Positions 34,783 to 43,874 are shown, numbered from the stretch's first letter. The stretch is 64,000 nt of DNA from Bacillota bacterium (GCA_023435305.1 JAEYRV010000035.1:1-64000), one strand, 5' to 3'. Made by a program: numbers and translations. The notes: a model not told the origin generated them from the letters alone.

Positions 34783-35247
34783 TCATTCTATTATCTGCCC
34801 ATCCTCAACAGCCCGCGATTCAACCATTGCCTGGACATCCTCATGGCTGACCTGCCAGCATACCCCATATCTGTCGGTCAGAGATCCATAACATTTGCTC
34901 CAGAAGGTCTCCTGCAGTTCCATATCTACAGTACCGCCCTCCTTGAGCCTGTTGAATAATCTCTTCACTTCATCGATATTATCGCTTGTAACAGTAAGGC
35001 TGATATTGTTGCCTACTGTCAGTGACATTCCAGGAAAAATATCAGAAAACATTACATCGGTCCCCATTATGTTTAGCCTGGCAAACATCACCAGATGGCT
35101 GGTTCCTTCAGGAAGCGTGATCTCAGGCTCCGCCGGAGTTTCGCCAAACGTCATTATCTTAGGCTCTCCCGCCCTGAAAATATCTGCATAGTATTCGATC
35201 GCTTCCCTGCAGTTACCGTTAAAATAGATATACGCATACAAACTCAT
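34783..35247 (-). CDS. VOC family protein, PhnB-like
   Basis: A 154-residue single protein of the glyoxalase/VOC fold, PhnB-like branch: YIYFNGNCREAIEYYADIF at the start, GTDVMFSDIFPGM in the middle and the GSLTDRYGVCWQV end signature. These proteins bind metal or small ligands but the PhnB-like branch has no known reaction. ATG 35247 has AGGAG nine bases upstream. It is isolated, followed by its own terminator. Confidence 0.88.
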   Translation of the reverse strand: MSLYAYIYFNGNCREAIEYYADIFRAGEPKIMTFGETPAEPEITLPEGTSHLVMFARLNIMGTDVMFSDIFPGMSLTVGNNISLTVTSDNIDEVKRLFNRLKEGGTVDMELQETFWSKCYGSLTDRYGVCWQVSHEDVQAMVESRAVEDGQIIE

Positions 35248-35352
35248 GTCCTTGGCTCCTTGTTTTTATGATTCGGAGATATTTTGCACTCATCATCGAT
35301 TTTTATGTATCAGCAGAAAAGCGATCTTCACCACTAATCCGTTATTCTCTTA

Positions 35353-37335
35353 TCACGCAGCCGCATTATCTGCATTGTTGGCGGCCAGGGTCTTCTTTTT
35401 TCTTATCTGCCAAAGCAGGCCAAGAATGATCAGAGCCAATCCAATCAAATCTGTTATCAGTTTGGGCTCAATCAAAAGCAAACCTCCCGCAAGGAACATA
35501 ATTCTTTCGATCCACCCGGCATGCGTAAGGAAATATCCCTCCATTGCAGCGCCTACGCCCAGCATACCAATCAATGAGGTCAAAATGATCTGGATTATTT
35601 GCAGCGGAGCAGTATCGATCAGCAGCAGATCCGGACTCAATACAAATATATATGGTATTATGAAAGCTGCAATGGCAAGCTTTGTCGCAGTAAGACCGGT
35701 CTTGAAGGGATTGCTCTTAGCGATCGCTGAACCGGCATATGCTGCCAGGGCAACAGGAGGAGTTATATCAGCAACTATACCAAAATAGAAAGTGAACATA
35801 TGAGCCGCCAGCATCGGCACTCCCAGCTGTACAACTGCCGGAGCTGTTATGGTGGATGTTATTAGATAGTTGGCTGTAGTGGGGACTCCCATACCGAGTA
35901 TCAGCGACGACAGCATTGTGAAAAACAGCGTAAGGAGCATATTCCCACCCGATAGATCCAGCAGTCCTGACGCCATTTTAAGGCCAAGACCAGTCAGTGT
36001 CACTACACCGATGATTATCCCGGCCATACCGCATGCTATAGCAACGCTCAGAATATTTCTGGCGCCAATTTCAAGCGCATCTATGAAATCCTTGAATTTC
36101 ATACGCGTACTCTTCTTTATCATACTTGCAATAATTGCAAAAATAATTCCGTACATGGCCGCCTTTATTGGCGTAGAACCTTCAGAAAGGAAATAGATTA
36201 TAGCGACAAGCGGCAATATAAGATGTCCACGTTCCTTGAGCACATTCCACAATTTCGGAATCTGTTCCTTGCTCATACCTTTCATTCCGGTCTTCTTCGC
36301 CTCAAAGTGTACCATTATCCAAATGCCTGAAAAATAGAGCAGTGCAGGTATTATAGCGGCTACAGCCACCTGTCCGTAGGGGATGCCGAGTGTATCAGCC
36401 ATGAGGAATGCCGCAGCCCCCATTATAGGCGGCATTATCTGGCCGCCCGTTGATGCAGCCGCTTCAACAGCAGCAGCAAATTCCGGCTTGTAGCCCAGGC
36501 TTTTCATCATCGGGATCGTAAAACTTCCCGAACCGACTGTATTCGAGACCGAACTTCCGGAAACTGTTCCTTCAAGAGCACTGGTCAGGACTGCGACCTT
36601 TGCTGGTCCACCGGCGGCAAAGCCTGCAATCGCATTGGATATATCGATAAAGAATTTTCCGATTCCCGTTTTTTCAAGGAAAGCTCCAAACAAAATAAAG
36701 AGGAAGATGAATGTAGAGCACACACCCAGCGGTATTCCAAGTATACCCTCAGTTGTAAACATAAGATGTGAAACTATCCTTTTGAAGGAATAGCCCCTGT
36801 GGTTCAAAAAGCCAGGCATATATGGACCCAGATATGCATATGCGATAAATACGCCTGCAATGATCAATATTGGAAGTCCAACCGTTCTCCTGCATATTTC
36901 TGCTAAAAGCAGTATTCCTATAACACCTACAATGATATCTACAGTAGTGAATGCACCTGATCTGTCGATCAGAGCACGGTAATTCCAGATAAGATAGCCC
37001 GCTACGCTTGCTCCTGCGATTCCAAGTATAATATCGAGGATCGGGAGCTTCTCTCTTGACGACTTCGATGTAGCAGGATAAAGCAGGAATGCAAGCAATA
37101 AAACAAATCCCAGGTGGACTGCCCTCTGCAGCTGGGCCGGAAGTACACCGAACAGAGCTGTGTACAGCTGGAACAGCGAGAATATGACGGCAAGAGCCCC
37201 CACCACATATCGGGATATTCCTTTGAGATCCCTGTATGCAGATGCTTTATCGTATTTTGCCATTATTTCATCGATTTCTTTTTGGCCCGGTGTATTCAAT
37301 TCCGGCACAGTTGTCTGCATTTCTTTTTCACTCAT
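35353..37335 (-). CDS. TRAP transporter fused permease (DctQM type, TAXI system)
   Basis: A 660-residue membrane protein combining the small (about four-helix) and large (about twelve-helix) TRAP permease parts. The DctM-like core signature VGSGSFTIPMMKSLGYKPEF followed by STGGQIMPPIMGAAAFLMA (near residue 280) is typical of fused permeases used with TAXI binding proteins. It moves an unidentified, probably carboxylate, substrate using an ion gradient. ATG 37335 has AGGGGG upstream; it overlaps the DUF1850 stop by eight bases. Confidence 0.92.
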   Translation of the reverse strand: MSEKEMQTTVPELNTPGQKEIDEIMAKYDKASAYRDLKGISRYVVGALAVIFSLFQLYTALFGVLPAQLQRAVHLGFVLLLAFLLYPATSKSSREKLPILDIILGIAGASVAGYLIWNYRALIDRSGAFTTVDIIVGVIGILLLAEICRRTVGLPILIIAGVFIAYAYLGPYMPGFLNHRGYSFKRIVSHLMFTTEGILGIPLGVCSTFIFLFILFGAFLEKTGIGKFFIDISNAIAGFAAGGPAKVAVLTSALEGTVSGSSVSNTVGSGSFTIPMMKSLGYKPEFAAAVEAAASTGGQIMPPIMGAAAFLMADTLGIPYGQVAVAAIIPALLYFSGIWIMVHFEAKKTGMKGMSKEQIPKLWNVLKERGHLILPLVAIIYFLSEGSTPIKAAMYGIIFAIIASMIKKSTRMKFKDFIDALEIGARNILSVAIACGMAGIIIGVVTLTGLGLKMASGLLDLSGGNMLLTLFFTMLSSLILGMGVPTTANYLITSTITAPAVVQLGVPMLAAHMFTFYFGIVADITPPVALAAYAGSAIAKSNPFKTGLTATKLAIAAFIIPYIFVLSPDLLLIDTAPLQIIQIILTSLIGMLGVGAAMEGYFLTHAGWIERIMFLAGGLLLIEPKLITDLIGLALIILGLLWQIRKKKTLAANNADNAAA

Positions 37336-37897
37336 TAGTGATCCCCCTTAAGAAAAAAGTAACCGGAACACTCCGCACTTCAAGCCTGACTGTCCGTTGG
37401 GGCCTGGCAAGGCTGTCCATCCGGATCTCGAGACCGTTGATGCAAAGTGTATGCTCGGCGATCGTACCGATCTTTAATAGATATCTGTCAATCTGTCTAT
37501 TGATATTGCTTATCTCGATCCTGTCATCCCTGACGTCCAATACCTGCCCTTCTTCGAGCTCATATGGGACCCCGGCACCGAATGACCGGAAAATAGTTTT
37601 CTTCAGCATTATATTGTTATCATCCAGTATCTCAAAAACATCCTCTATGGGACTCTTATTGACCGAATGGACATATTTCATACCAAATACATCTCCCGGC
37701 TCCACTGCTGTACTGAGCAGGATTTCCCCCGAACTCTCATCCGCTACGACGAATTGCCTTGAGACAGGTATGAACAATATGGCTGCCAATAATGACATAA
37801 TTGACATAATTATGACTGCCGATTTGGAAACAGGCCAGGAAATCTTTCTACCTGGCCTGTTTCCAGATATAATAATTTTATTATCATTACGACGCAT
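37328..37897 (-). CDS. DUF1850 domain protein of the TAXI-TRAP operon
   Basis: A 189-residue protein with one membrane helix (about 25-47) and an extracytoplasmic DUF1850 domain (VEPGDVFGMKYVHSVNKSP near 67). DUF1850 genes regularly sit between TAXI binding protein and permease genes; their role is unknown. It begins two to three codons after the binding-protein stop with a weak ribosome site and overlaps the permease start. A perfect 14-bp inverted repeat is embedded near its 5' end, so the true start could lie further in, at ATG 37807. Confidence 0.75.
   Translation of the reverse strand: MRRNDNKIIISGNRPGRKISWPVSKSAVIIMSIMSLLAAILFIPVSRQFVVADESSGEILLSTAVEPGDVFGMKYVHSVNKSPIEDVFEILDDNNIMLKKTIFRSFGAGVPYELEEGQVLDVRDDRIEISNINRQIDRYLLKIGTIAEHTLCINGLEIRMDSLARPQRTVRLEVRSVPVTFFLRGITNE
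37826..37864 (-). promoter_or_regulatory. Perfect 14-bp inverted repeat inside the TAXI operon
   Basis: GGAAACAGGCCAGG (37826-37839) and its exact complement (37851-37864) with an 11-base loop would form a very stable RNA hairpin soon after the binding-protein gene. Such hairpins after binding-protein genes often stabilise or truncate the transcript so that more binding protein than permease is made; that role is inferred. Confidence 0.6.
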
Positions 37898-37900
37898 TTC

Positions 37901-38857
37901 TTACTTTAAAACGCCCTTTTCCTTATAATATTTCTCGGCGCCGGGATGGAAAGGTACCGACACACCCTGTACAGCTCCCGCAAGAGTCAGATCCTTACCC
38001 TTTGCATGAGCATTACCCAGATCGGTCTGATACTCAAACAAAGCTTTCGTCAGATTATACACTGTGTCCTCTGCCAGTTCGCTTCCTGCGATCAGAGTAG
38101 CCATAACAGCCAGTGTGTTTGCATCAGCTTCCATACCCTTGTATGTATCCTGCTTAATAGAATATTTCGTATAGAAAGGATATTTTTCAATCAGCTTGTC
38201 TGCCGTTGCATCATCGATAGAGAGCAGCTTTATGGATGACATAGCAGTGATTTCCTGAATGGCCGGGTTAGGTGAACCTGCCGTTACAAAAAAGCCGTCC
38301 AGCTGTTTATCCTTGAATGCGCTTGCAGATTCGCTGAAGGAAAGGTGGCTGGTCTGGATATCATCAAAGGACAAGCCATATGCTTCAAGTATCTGCTTTG
38401 CATTTGCCTCGACGCCGCTGCCGGCATCGCCCACGGAGATCCTTTTGCCCTTCATGTCGGCAATGGAATTGATACCGCTGTCAGGTGATACAACTATCTG
38501 GATTATTTCCGGATAGAGTATTGCCACTGTTCTGATATTCTGGACCTTTTCTCCGTTGAAGAGCTCAATTCCCTTGTATGCATAGTCCATAACATCGTTC
38601 TGAACTATTGCCAGCTCTGCCTCTTTCGAGCCTATCAGTCTGATATTTTCCTTGGAGGCTCCTGTCGACTGGGCGGTAACATTCATGTTATCCAGCTTGG
38701 TATTGTAGATCTGACATATTGCTCCGCCAAACGAATAATATGTACCGGATGTTCCGCCTGTTGCCATTATCAGGTTGGTTTTAGCGGTCGTACAGCCTGT
38801 CAGTGCTGTTGCTGCTATGAGCGCCACGACAAGGATCGCAAGTAAAAGCTTTTTCAT
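37901..38857 (-). CDS. TAXI family TRAP transporter solute-binding lipoprotein
   Basis: A 318-residue extracytoplasmic binding protein. The signal peptide ends in a lipobox (ALTGC, Cys22), fitting a membrane-anchored receptor. TAXI features: ATGGTSGTYYSFGGAI near 32, the SIADMKGKRISVGDAGSG segment near 130 and AFKDKQLDGFFVTAG near 185. It captures the substrate and hands it to the fused permease. ATG 38857 follows GGGGGG. First gene of the three-gene transporter operon; no ligand can be named. Confidence 0.92.
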   Translation of the reverse strand: MKKLLLAILVVALIAATALTGCTTAKTNLIMATGGTSGTYYSFGGAICQIYNTKLDNMNVTAQSTGASKENIRLIGSKEAELAIVQNDVMDYAYKGIELFNGEKVQNIRTVAILYPEIIQIVVSPDSGINSIADMKGKRISVGDAGSGVEANAKQILEAYGLSFDDIQTSHLSFSESASAFKDKQLDGFFVTAGSPNPAIQEITAMSSIKLLSIDDATADKLIEKYPFYTKYSIKQDTYKGMEADANTLAVMATLIAGSELAEDTVYNLTKALFEYQTDLGNAHAKGKDLTLAGAVQGVSVPFHPGAEKYYKEKGVLK

Positions 38858-39039
38858 TTTATTCCCCCCATAAAATTATTTTGAACCTAAAGAGCTTTCT
38901 GGAATGTATTATATTATATAGAACAACTCATATATTCGCAATCCTTTATTTCCAGAAGGCCTTGATTCCATGCCTTTCGGGGTTCGCTGCTAAGGAAATA
39001 CCAATTATTCGGCTGACCCTGTGCCAACTTAACCCCGGA

Positions 39040-41427
39040 TCATACTTTCTCTATAACGATTATGCAGGTACTGTCAGGGAGTCTGGTCTCATTACGGTTT
39101 TCATCAAATATTCTGATCTTGGGTGACAGCGCTATGCTGTAGCCGTCCTGCAGAAAATGCCTGAGCTCGGTGATTTTTGCTTTTCCGCCAAACAAATCGT
39201 TTATGAAATCTCTGAAGCCCGAAGGAGTGAAATAGCCGAACTGCTCATTCACCTCATGCACATATGACTTTTCGCCCCATGTATAAGTATACAGAAATTC
39301 CATTGCATCATTGACCGGCATGATAACTTCATTATGTCCTGTCACAGCATATTGGATCTGCCTTCCCTTGAAATCCCCGGCATAGCGTTCAAGAAACTCC
39401 ATACCATCCTCTGACAGGAACTGGATTATCCTTTTTTGCTCGACAGGCTCTGTCATTATTCCATCCCTTATTATTATCCTACCGCCTCTGGACAACACTT
39501 TAAATGCACTCTTTAAAGCACATGCCAGCGTATCGTGATTGAATTTTCTGCCGTCGAAATCTATATATGAGTAAAGCTCATGCAGGATCGAACAATATAT
39601 GATAGTGTCGGCGCTTTCCTTCTGTATGTATTGATCAAGGTTCAGGGCATCTCCGTATACCACGTCCCATTTTCTGCCCTCAAGCTGCTTTTTCTTTTTA
39701 AGCGCATCCAGTACATTCTCGGCGATATCGACTCCCAACACCTGTTTCTCCGGGAACCGCTCCTCTATCATATCCATCAATGCACCGCCGCCGGGGCCGA
39801 TATCAAGTATCCGGCCGCCTGTAATATAGTCAAGTATAATCTTCTTGTAGTCAATGGACTGGTTCATTGTTGTAAGATAACGCTCTTCCTCGTAAAAACG
39901 ATCATATTTATCCCTTCTCAGCCCAAAGAGATCGAACAGCAGCACAACCGCACTCTCGTACAATACATCCGACTTTTCAGCTTCGACACAGAACTCTATC
40001 AGCTTGCTGCCCGCAGATGAAAACCTGAAATCAAAGAAGCAGGTTGAGCTGTTGCTGGCTGCACCGCCAGGCACAACTCCGGTAGCGGACCTATCTTCGG
40101 CGAAAGTTCTTTCTCCGGTGGCGGACTCTTCTCCGGTGGCAGCTGCATCTCCAGTGGCAGACCCTTCTTCGATGGCAGCCGCATCTCCAGTGGCAGACAG
40201 CTGAAAGTCCATAGCCGTAACCTCATGGCGAACATGGGGATTTTCCTTTACATCACCGGCCAATATGGCTTCGATCGTATTATCTCCCAGGTATTTTTCT
40301 ATGATCCGCTTCATGTAGATATTGACCCTCTTTTTGCCATCATGCTGGTAGTAAAGGTTCTTCATCATATACTCAAAGCTAATATGCCTGATCCTTTTAT
40401 GATTAAGGGTCAGATCTGCCAGAAGAAATACCTTTACGAATTCCTCGAACGAGAAATCGTATAAAGCCGCTTCCACATACCAAAGTTCAGTTTCGCTGAG
40501 CAATGCCTCAAACCTCTCGCACACAAGCTGATCCGAAAAGACCCGCTCATATTCGGCATCATATGCTTCTCCATTTTTTATCGAAACGGCTCTCAGTCTC
40601 CTAATCCTTTCTTTCAGATCGAATTGCTCGCCGAATCTGCCATCAATCACCTGGCAGATAACATCCTCGGCCTGATTGCAGATATCAGTCCAGATGCGCT
40701 CATCAACAGCACTGATAATGCAGTAATTGAGTACAATCAGTACTTTCTTGATATCGATCGTCACCAAACCGCTGTCTGATACATCTGTCGAGTAGTCTAG
40801 TCTGGCTGCGAGCCGGTGCAGAGGTTCATTTGCAATAAGCGGTACCTCTCCTCTGATGTACTGTCCAATCAGCCCATGGGTATAAATCAAATCATAGATG
40901 GCTTCCTTGTTATCCTGTGTATCATCGATTTCGCAGACATGCTCGCTGTATATCTGTGCCGATCCTATATTATGAACAAACAGATTGAAGCCTTTCGCCA
41001 CCCATTGTCTCCGCTGATGCGGCAATCCTGCCTTGGCTGTTTCAGACCACTTCAGCGTTTCCTCAACTAAATGAAGCTCCGCCTCATTCAGCTCCGCTGT
41101 GTACGTCCATGATACATTTGGCTCCGATGCACACATCCCCGATGCGTTCATCCCCTGTGCGTTCACCCCTATTGCATTCGACTCTGATACATTCGGTTCC
41201 GGTTTGTGCAAGTCCGTTGGGCCGCATCTTGCGCCCTCAAGATACTGCAATGTTTTTTCAACATAGTTAAGTACATAATTGTTTTTTATCTCATCCATGG
41301 ACGCGAGCCGCTCCAGATTTACATTTCTCTCTGGCGTCAGCGCCAGGTACATGAGCCACTTCTCATCCTTCAGCACACTCATATCTCCGGCTTTCAGCCT
41401 CTTTATTGCCTCAAGTGACCTTATCAT
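39040..41427 (-). CDS. Large SAM-dependent methyltransferase with in-frame repeat tracts
   Basis: A 795-residue cytosolic protein. The C-terminal 270 residues hold a class I methyltransferase: motif I ILDIGPGGGALMDM near 530, VLGVDIAENV after it, and IIYCSILHELYSYIDF near 600. The N-terminal 490 residues are helical and unlike any domain I know. Two low-complexity inserts come from DNA repeats: six 15-bp units (41113-41202, Asn/Ala/Ser-rich) and four 36-bp units (40054-40197, starting SATG). ATG 41427 has GAGGTG upstream. The substrate is unknown; no neighbour suggests one. Confidence 0.75.
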   Translation of the reverse strand: MIRSLEAIKRLKAGDMSVLKDEKWLMYLALTPERNVNLERLASMDEIKNNYVLNYVEKTLQYLEGARCGPTDLHKPEPNVSESNAIGVNAQGMNASGMCASEPNVSWTYTAELNEAELHLVEETLKWSETAKAGLPHQRRQWVAKGFNLFVHNIGSAQIYSEHVCEIDDTQDNKEAIYDLIYTHGLIGQYIRGEVPLIANEPLHRLAARLDYSTDVSDSGLVTIDIKKVLIVLNYCIISAVDERIWTDICNQAEDVICQVIDGRFGEQFDLKERIRRLRAVSIKNGEAYDAEYERVFSDQLVCERFEALLSETELWYVEAALYDFSFEEFVKVFLLADLTLNHKRIRHISFEYMMKNLYYQHDGKKRVNIYMKRIIEKYLGDNTIEAILAGDVKENPHVRHEVTAMDFQLSATGDAAAIEEGSATGDAAATGEESATGERTFAEDRSATGVVPGGAASNSSTCFFDFRFSSAGSKLIEFCVEAEKSDVLYESAVVLLFDLFGLRRDKYDRFYEEERYLTTMNQSIDYKKIILDYITGGRILDIGPGGGALMDMIEERFPEKQVLGVDIAENVLDALKKKKQLEGRKWDVVYGDALNLDQYIQKESADTIIYCSILHELYSYIDFDGRKFNHDTLACALKSAFKVLSRGGRIIIRDGIMTEPVEQKRIIQFLSEDGMEFLERYAGDFKGRQIQYAVTGHNEVIMPVNDAMEFLYTYTWGEKSYVHEVNEQFGYFTPSGFRDFINDLFGGKAKITELRHFLQDGYSIALSPKIRIFDENRNETRLPDSTCIIVIEKV
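40054..40197. repeat. 36-bp tandem repeat, four copies, in frame
   Basis: Encodes four 12-residue units on the minus strand, each opening SATG (SATGDAAAIEEG, SATGDAAATGEE, SATGERTFAEDR, SATGVVPGGAAS). The period is a multiple of three, so copy-number change keeps the methyltransferase frame. Confidence 0.8.
41113..41202. repeat. 15-bp tandem repeat, six copies, in frame
   Basis: Units such as GATGCGTTCATCCCC, six in a row with drift, encode five-residue repeats rich in Asn, Ala, Gly and Ser near residue 85 of the methyltransferase. The frame is preserved. Confidence 0.75.
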
Positions 41428-41472
41428 AACCCACCTCAACTAATAACATTTGAACTTCCTGCTCATCCCGCC

Positions 41473-42510
41473 TTAACTAATCTCCTTCTCAAAGCTTTTC
41501 CATGGAATATCCACAGGAGCGCCATTTCTGATAACATCGTCGATATGCAGCAGCAGCGGAAAATCCGAAGCCTCCGAAAGACCTCTCTCAATACGGGTCC
41601 GGATAGCGGCTGCCGTACGTCTTGTTATAACTATCGATTCCAGTGTTACACCGCTCAACTCTTCCATAGCCTTTTCAAATGTGAGACCACGACCGAGAAG
41701 AGTGCCTATACGACGGGTCCGCCCCCCGAATATTGTAACATAAAGGTCACCTATGCCGGGAATTATGTTTTCTTCGGAACAACCCGCCATTTCCAGCAAC
41801 CGTCGCATCTCGCACATGCTCTGTTGAAAAAGTGCAGCCTGCGGGTTGTAATGCAGCTCACAGCCCAGCCCGCATTCGCGTTCAGCCAGTCCGACTGCAA
41901 GTGATACGGCTAATGCATAGGCATTTTTCAATGCCACAGCACATTCGATACCGTGGACATCCGTCGAAAGGCTGATATGATAGTATTTTGTTTCAAAAAT
42001 GGATTTCATTTTCCGCAGAATATCGATATCGCGACCGCAGAAAAATACCGCACTGTGATGCCTGTCCGCCAGCTCATAACTGGTACACGGACCACCGATG
42101 GCATTGAGCGACAGCCCCCGGCCAACGGTTTCATGTTCATAATACTCAGGATAACTTATGAGCCCACCATCCGGTGTATCAAACATTCCCTTAGTAACAG
42201 ACAGCACCGGCAGGCTATCCGGAATAACCGGCAGCACTGTTCTCAAGAACCATTCCACGCCAAAGCTGCTGACACCTCCAACCAATAGCTCAGCACCTTG
42301 CAGCGCTTCCTCGAACTGTTCTGTCTGAAAATACTTGATACCATCCGGCAGTTTACGCTTCAGCGTAATGTGATTGCCTGTATCGCGACAATTATCAACA
42401 ATTTCACGGTCCAGCGGTGTCCCGACGATTCTGACCTCATGACTGTTGTCTCTCAAAGGCACGCTAAGTGCAGAGGCCATTACGCCTGCACCTACAATAG
42501 TAATAATCAT
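41473..42510 (-). CDS. gpsA: Glycerol-3-phosphate dehydrogenase (NAD(P)) GpsA-like
   Basis: A 345-residue dehydrogenase of the GpsA fold. The nucleotide loop is IVGAGVMASALSVPL, which replaces the usual GxGxxG third Gly by Ala. The catalytic Lys lies in AVALKNAYALAVSLAVGL near 195, and GIGDLYVT near 260 supplies the Asp. Reaction expected: dihydroxyacetone phosphate to sn-glycerol-3-phosphate for phospholipids. The changed loop and diverged middle leave room for a different 3-hydroxy-acid substrate. It is near, but not in, the glp oxidation operon. Confidence 0.75.
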   Translation of the reverse strand: MIITIVGAGVMASALSVPLRDNSHEVRIVGTPLDREIVDNCRDTGNHITLKRKLPDGIKYFQTEQFEEALQGAELLVGGVSSFGVEWFLRTVLPVIPDSLPVLSVTKGMFDTPDGGLISYPEYYEHETVGRGLSLNAIGGPCTSYELADRHHSAVFFCGRDIDILRKMKSIFETKYYHISLSTDVHGIECAVALKNAYALAVSLAVGLAERECGLGCELHYNPQAALFQQSMCEMRRLLEMAGCSEENIIPGIGDLYVTIFGGRTRRIGTLLGRGLTFEKAMEELSGVTLESIVITRRTAAAIRTRIERGLSEASDFPLLLHIDDVIRNGAPVDIPWKSFEKEIS

Positions 42511-42700
42511 ACAGCTCTCCGCATATAATCAAAGATTTCTCAAGCGTCCCGCCTCTATATCCCATAACATAACAAAAGACGCCATCTCATTGTTACACCA
42601 CATCTCTGAGTTCTATTATGACCCAAATCGAGCTAAAGAAGCAATAGCGAAATCAACTCTGGCGATGCTTAACAGCATGCTTTTCCTGTTTATGTTAACA
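42511..42700. other. Gene-free flank of the repeat array
   Basis: No credible gene. A short plus-strand frame ends here (product ending LLHHISEFYYDPNRAKEAI..) but has no ribosome site. The stretch contains the palindrome CTTAACAGCATGC-like words only; it may be the edge of an old insertion. Confidence 0.4.
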
Positions 42701-42774
42701 AAGTAGGACTTTAATTGAATTTCGGTCCACTCAAGCACTACTGACTGGTCCAAAAATCAATTAAAGTCCTACTT
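42701..42774. mobile_element. 74-bp inverted-repeat unit (MITE-like)
   Basis: Arms 42701-42730 and 42745-42774, 14-base centre. No coding capacity. Resembles the pair of ends of a deleted transposon; a second, partly converted copy is at 42920-42991. Confidence 0.4.
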
Positions 42775-43205
42775 TCCTTGATAAAACCCTTGTTTTAGCT
42801 TCATAACGGCATACAACCCCCGATTACGGTAAACTAAGTAGGACTATACTTGAATTTCGGTCCACCGGATGCATCGAGGTAGGACTATACTTGAATTTCG
42901 GTCCACCGGATGCATCGAGGTAGGACTATACTTGAATTTCGGTCCACTCAAGCACTACTGACTCGTCCAAAAATCAATTAAAGTCCTACTTTTCTTGATA
43001 AAACCCTTGTTTTAGCTTCATAACGGCATGTAACCCCCGATTACGGTAAACTAAGTAGGACTATACTTGAATTTTGGTCCACCGGATGCATCGAGGTAGG
43101 ACTATACTTGAATTTCGGTCCACCGGATGCATCGAGGTAGGACTATACTTGAATTTCGGTCCACTGGATAAATCGAGGTAGGACTATACTTGAATTTCGG
43201 TCCAC
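42701..43205. repeat. GTAGGACTATACTTG repeat array with inverted-repeat units
   Basis: Eight copies of a motif ending TTGAATTTCGGTCCAC lie in the same direction; several follow a 41-bp period with the linker CGGATGCATCGAG. At 42701-42774 the motif is bounded by an inverted partner: 30-bp arms match at 26 positions and the outer 18 are perfect (AAGTAGGACTTTAATTGA). The unit 42701-42917 is repeated at 42918-43134 (period about 217 bp). In the second copy the left arm has switched to the ATACTTG form of the direct repeats, a sign of exchange between copies. Confidence 0.85.
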
Positions 43206-43265
43206 TAAGAAAAAGTCGATGGTCCATTTTTCAAATACAGTCCCATTTTCACAAATACTATCATT

Positions 43266-43358
43266 CTAACAAGTAATAACTGCACAAAACTCTCGATTAT
43301 GTTGATAAATATAGTTTATTGCCTGATTGATCCTGTCTGCAAATTCATTATCTGACAT
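43266..43358 (-). CDS. Candidate 30-residue ORF with ribosome site
   Basis: From ATG 43358, with AGGGAG seven bases upstream, a 30-codon frame runs to TAG at 43266; the product begins MSDNEFADRINQAINYIYQH. It is a plausible helix and may be the N-terminal stub of a gene lost when the adjacent repeat array formed. Between it and 43508 nothing else is seen except a dispersed hairpin. Confidence 0.35.
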   Translation of the reverse strand: MSDNEFADRINQAINYIYQHNREFCAVITC

Positions 43359-43428
43359 ATCACATCTCCCTGATTCCAATTATAACTCATCTTCAGAGTT
43401 TGCAGATAATCTTTCTAATCTCTGTTCA

Positions 43429-43462
43429 TTTCAACAAGGCGGGAGAGATTCTCGCCTCGCCA
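43429..43462 (-). repeat. Dispersed 3'-end hairpin element, copy after the DUF1667 gene
   Basis: TTTCAACAAGGCGGGAGAGA.. pairs AGGCGGGAG with CTCGCCT around AGATT. It matches 48751-48783 and lies about 47 bases after the last gene of the glp operon on the minus strand. Confidence 0.6.
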
Positions 43463-43508
43463 GAGCGTTTTCTTTCGTCACCATGCATTAAACATGAAAG
43501 GCTTACTC

Positions 43509-43874
43509 CTACTCCATATTTCCTGTAGCGATCACATTCGAACCGGTCTTGAAAATATCTTCAATTATGACATCACCGCTCCTTACAGGCAGTGGAACTC
43601 TCAGCCTGCTGATTTCTTTCATACAGTCCATTATCAGCGCCTTTGGTACTGGTTTATCAGTCTTCACGGGCACTACTCTTATCTGGCTGCCTTCAACCCT
43701 TACAGTCGATGTGATAGTCCTCAAAGGGTTTGTACATTCAGCCTGTGCATAAGCAATTCCGCGTTTGCAGCTGTTCCCTGTCATTTCCTCAATTCCGCCG
43801 TCATCGCCGATCTTCACGCTTATCCTGCAACCCATAGGGCAAACTATGCATGTCATGACCTTGCAGTTACTCAC
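43509..43874 (-). CDS. DUF1667 protein, partner of the glp oxidoreductases
   Basis: A 121-residue protein with four conserved Cys: CIVCPMGC near residue 10 and C-x-C-type NSCKRG and AECTNPLRT further on. DUF1667 proteins accompany FAD-dependent glycerol-3-phosphate dehydrogenases in Clostridia and probably carry metal or an iron-sulfur cluster. GTG 43874 is chosen: GGAGGTG lies six bases upstream, and it overlaps the preceding stop by eight bases, implying coupled translation. Confidence 0.82.
   Translation of the reverse strand: MSNCKVMTCIVCPMGCRISVKIGDDGGIEEMTGNSCKRGIAYAQAECTNPLRTITSTVRVEGSQIRVVPVKTDKPVPKALIMDCMKEISRLRVPLPVRSGDVIIEDIFKTGSNVIATGNME

Noticed and set aside
37236..37928. A 230-codon plus-strand frame over the DUF1850 gene
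   Set aside because: Antisense to the TAXI operon; lacks start signals.
42701..43205. CRISPR array
   Set aside because: Linkers between repeats are themselves repeated, spacing is irregular, and no cas gene is present.
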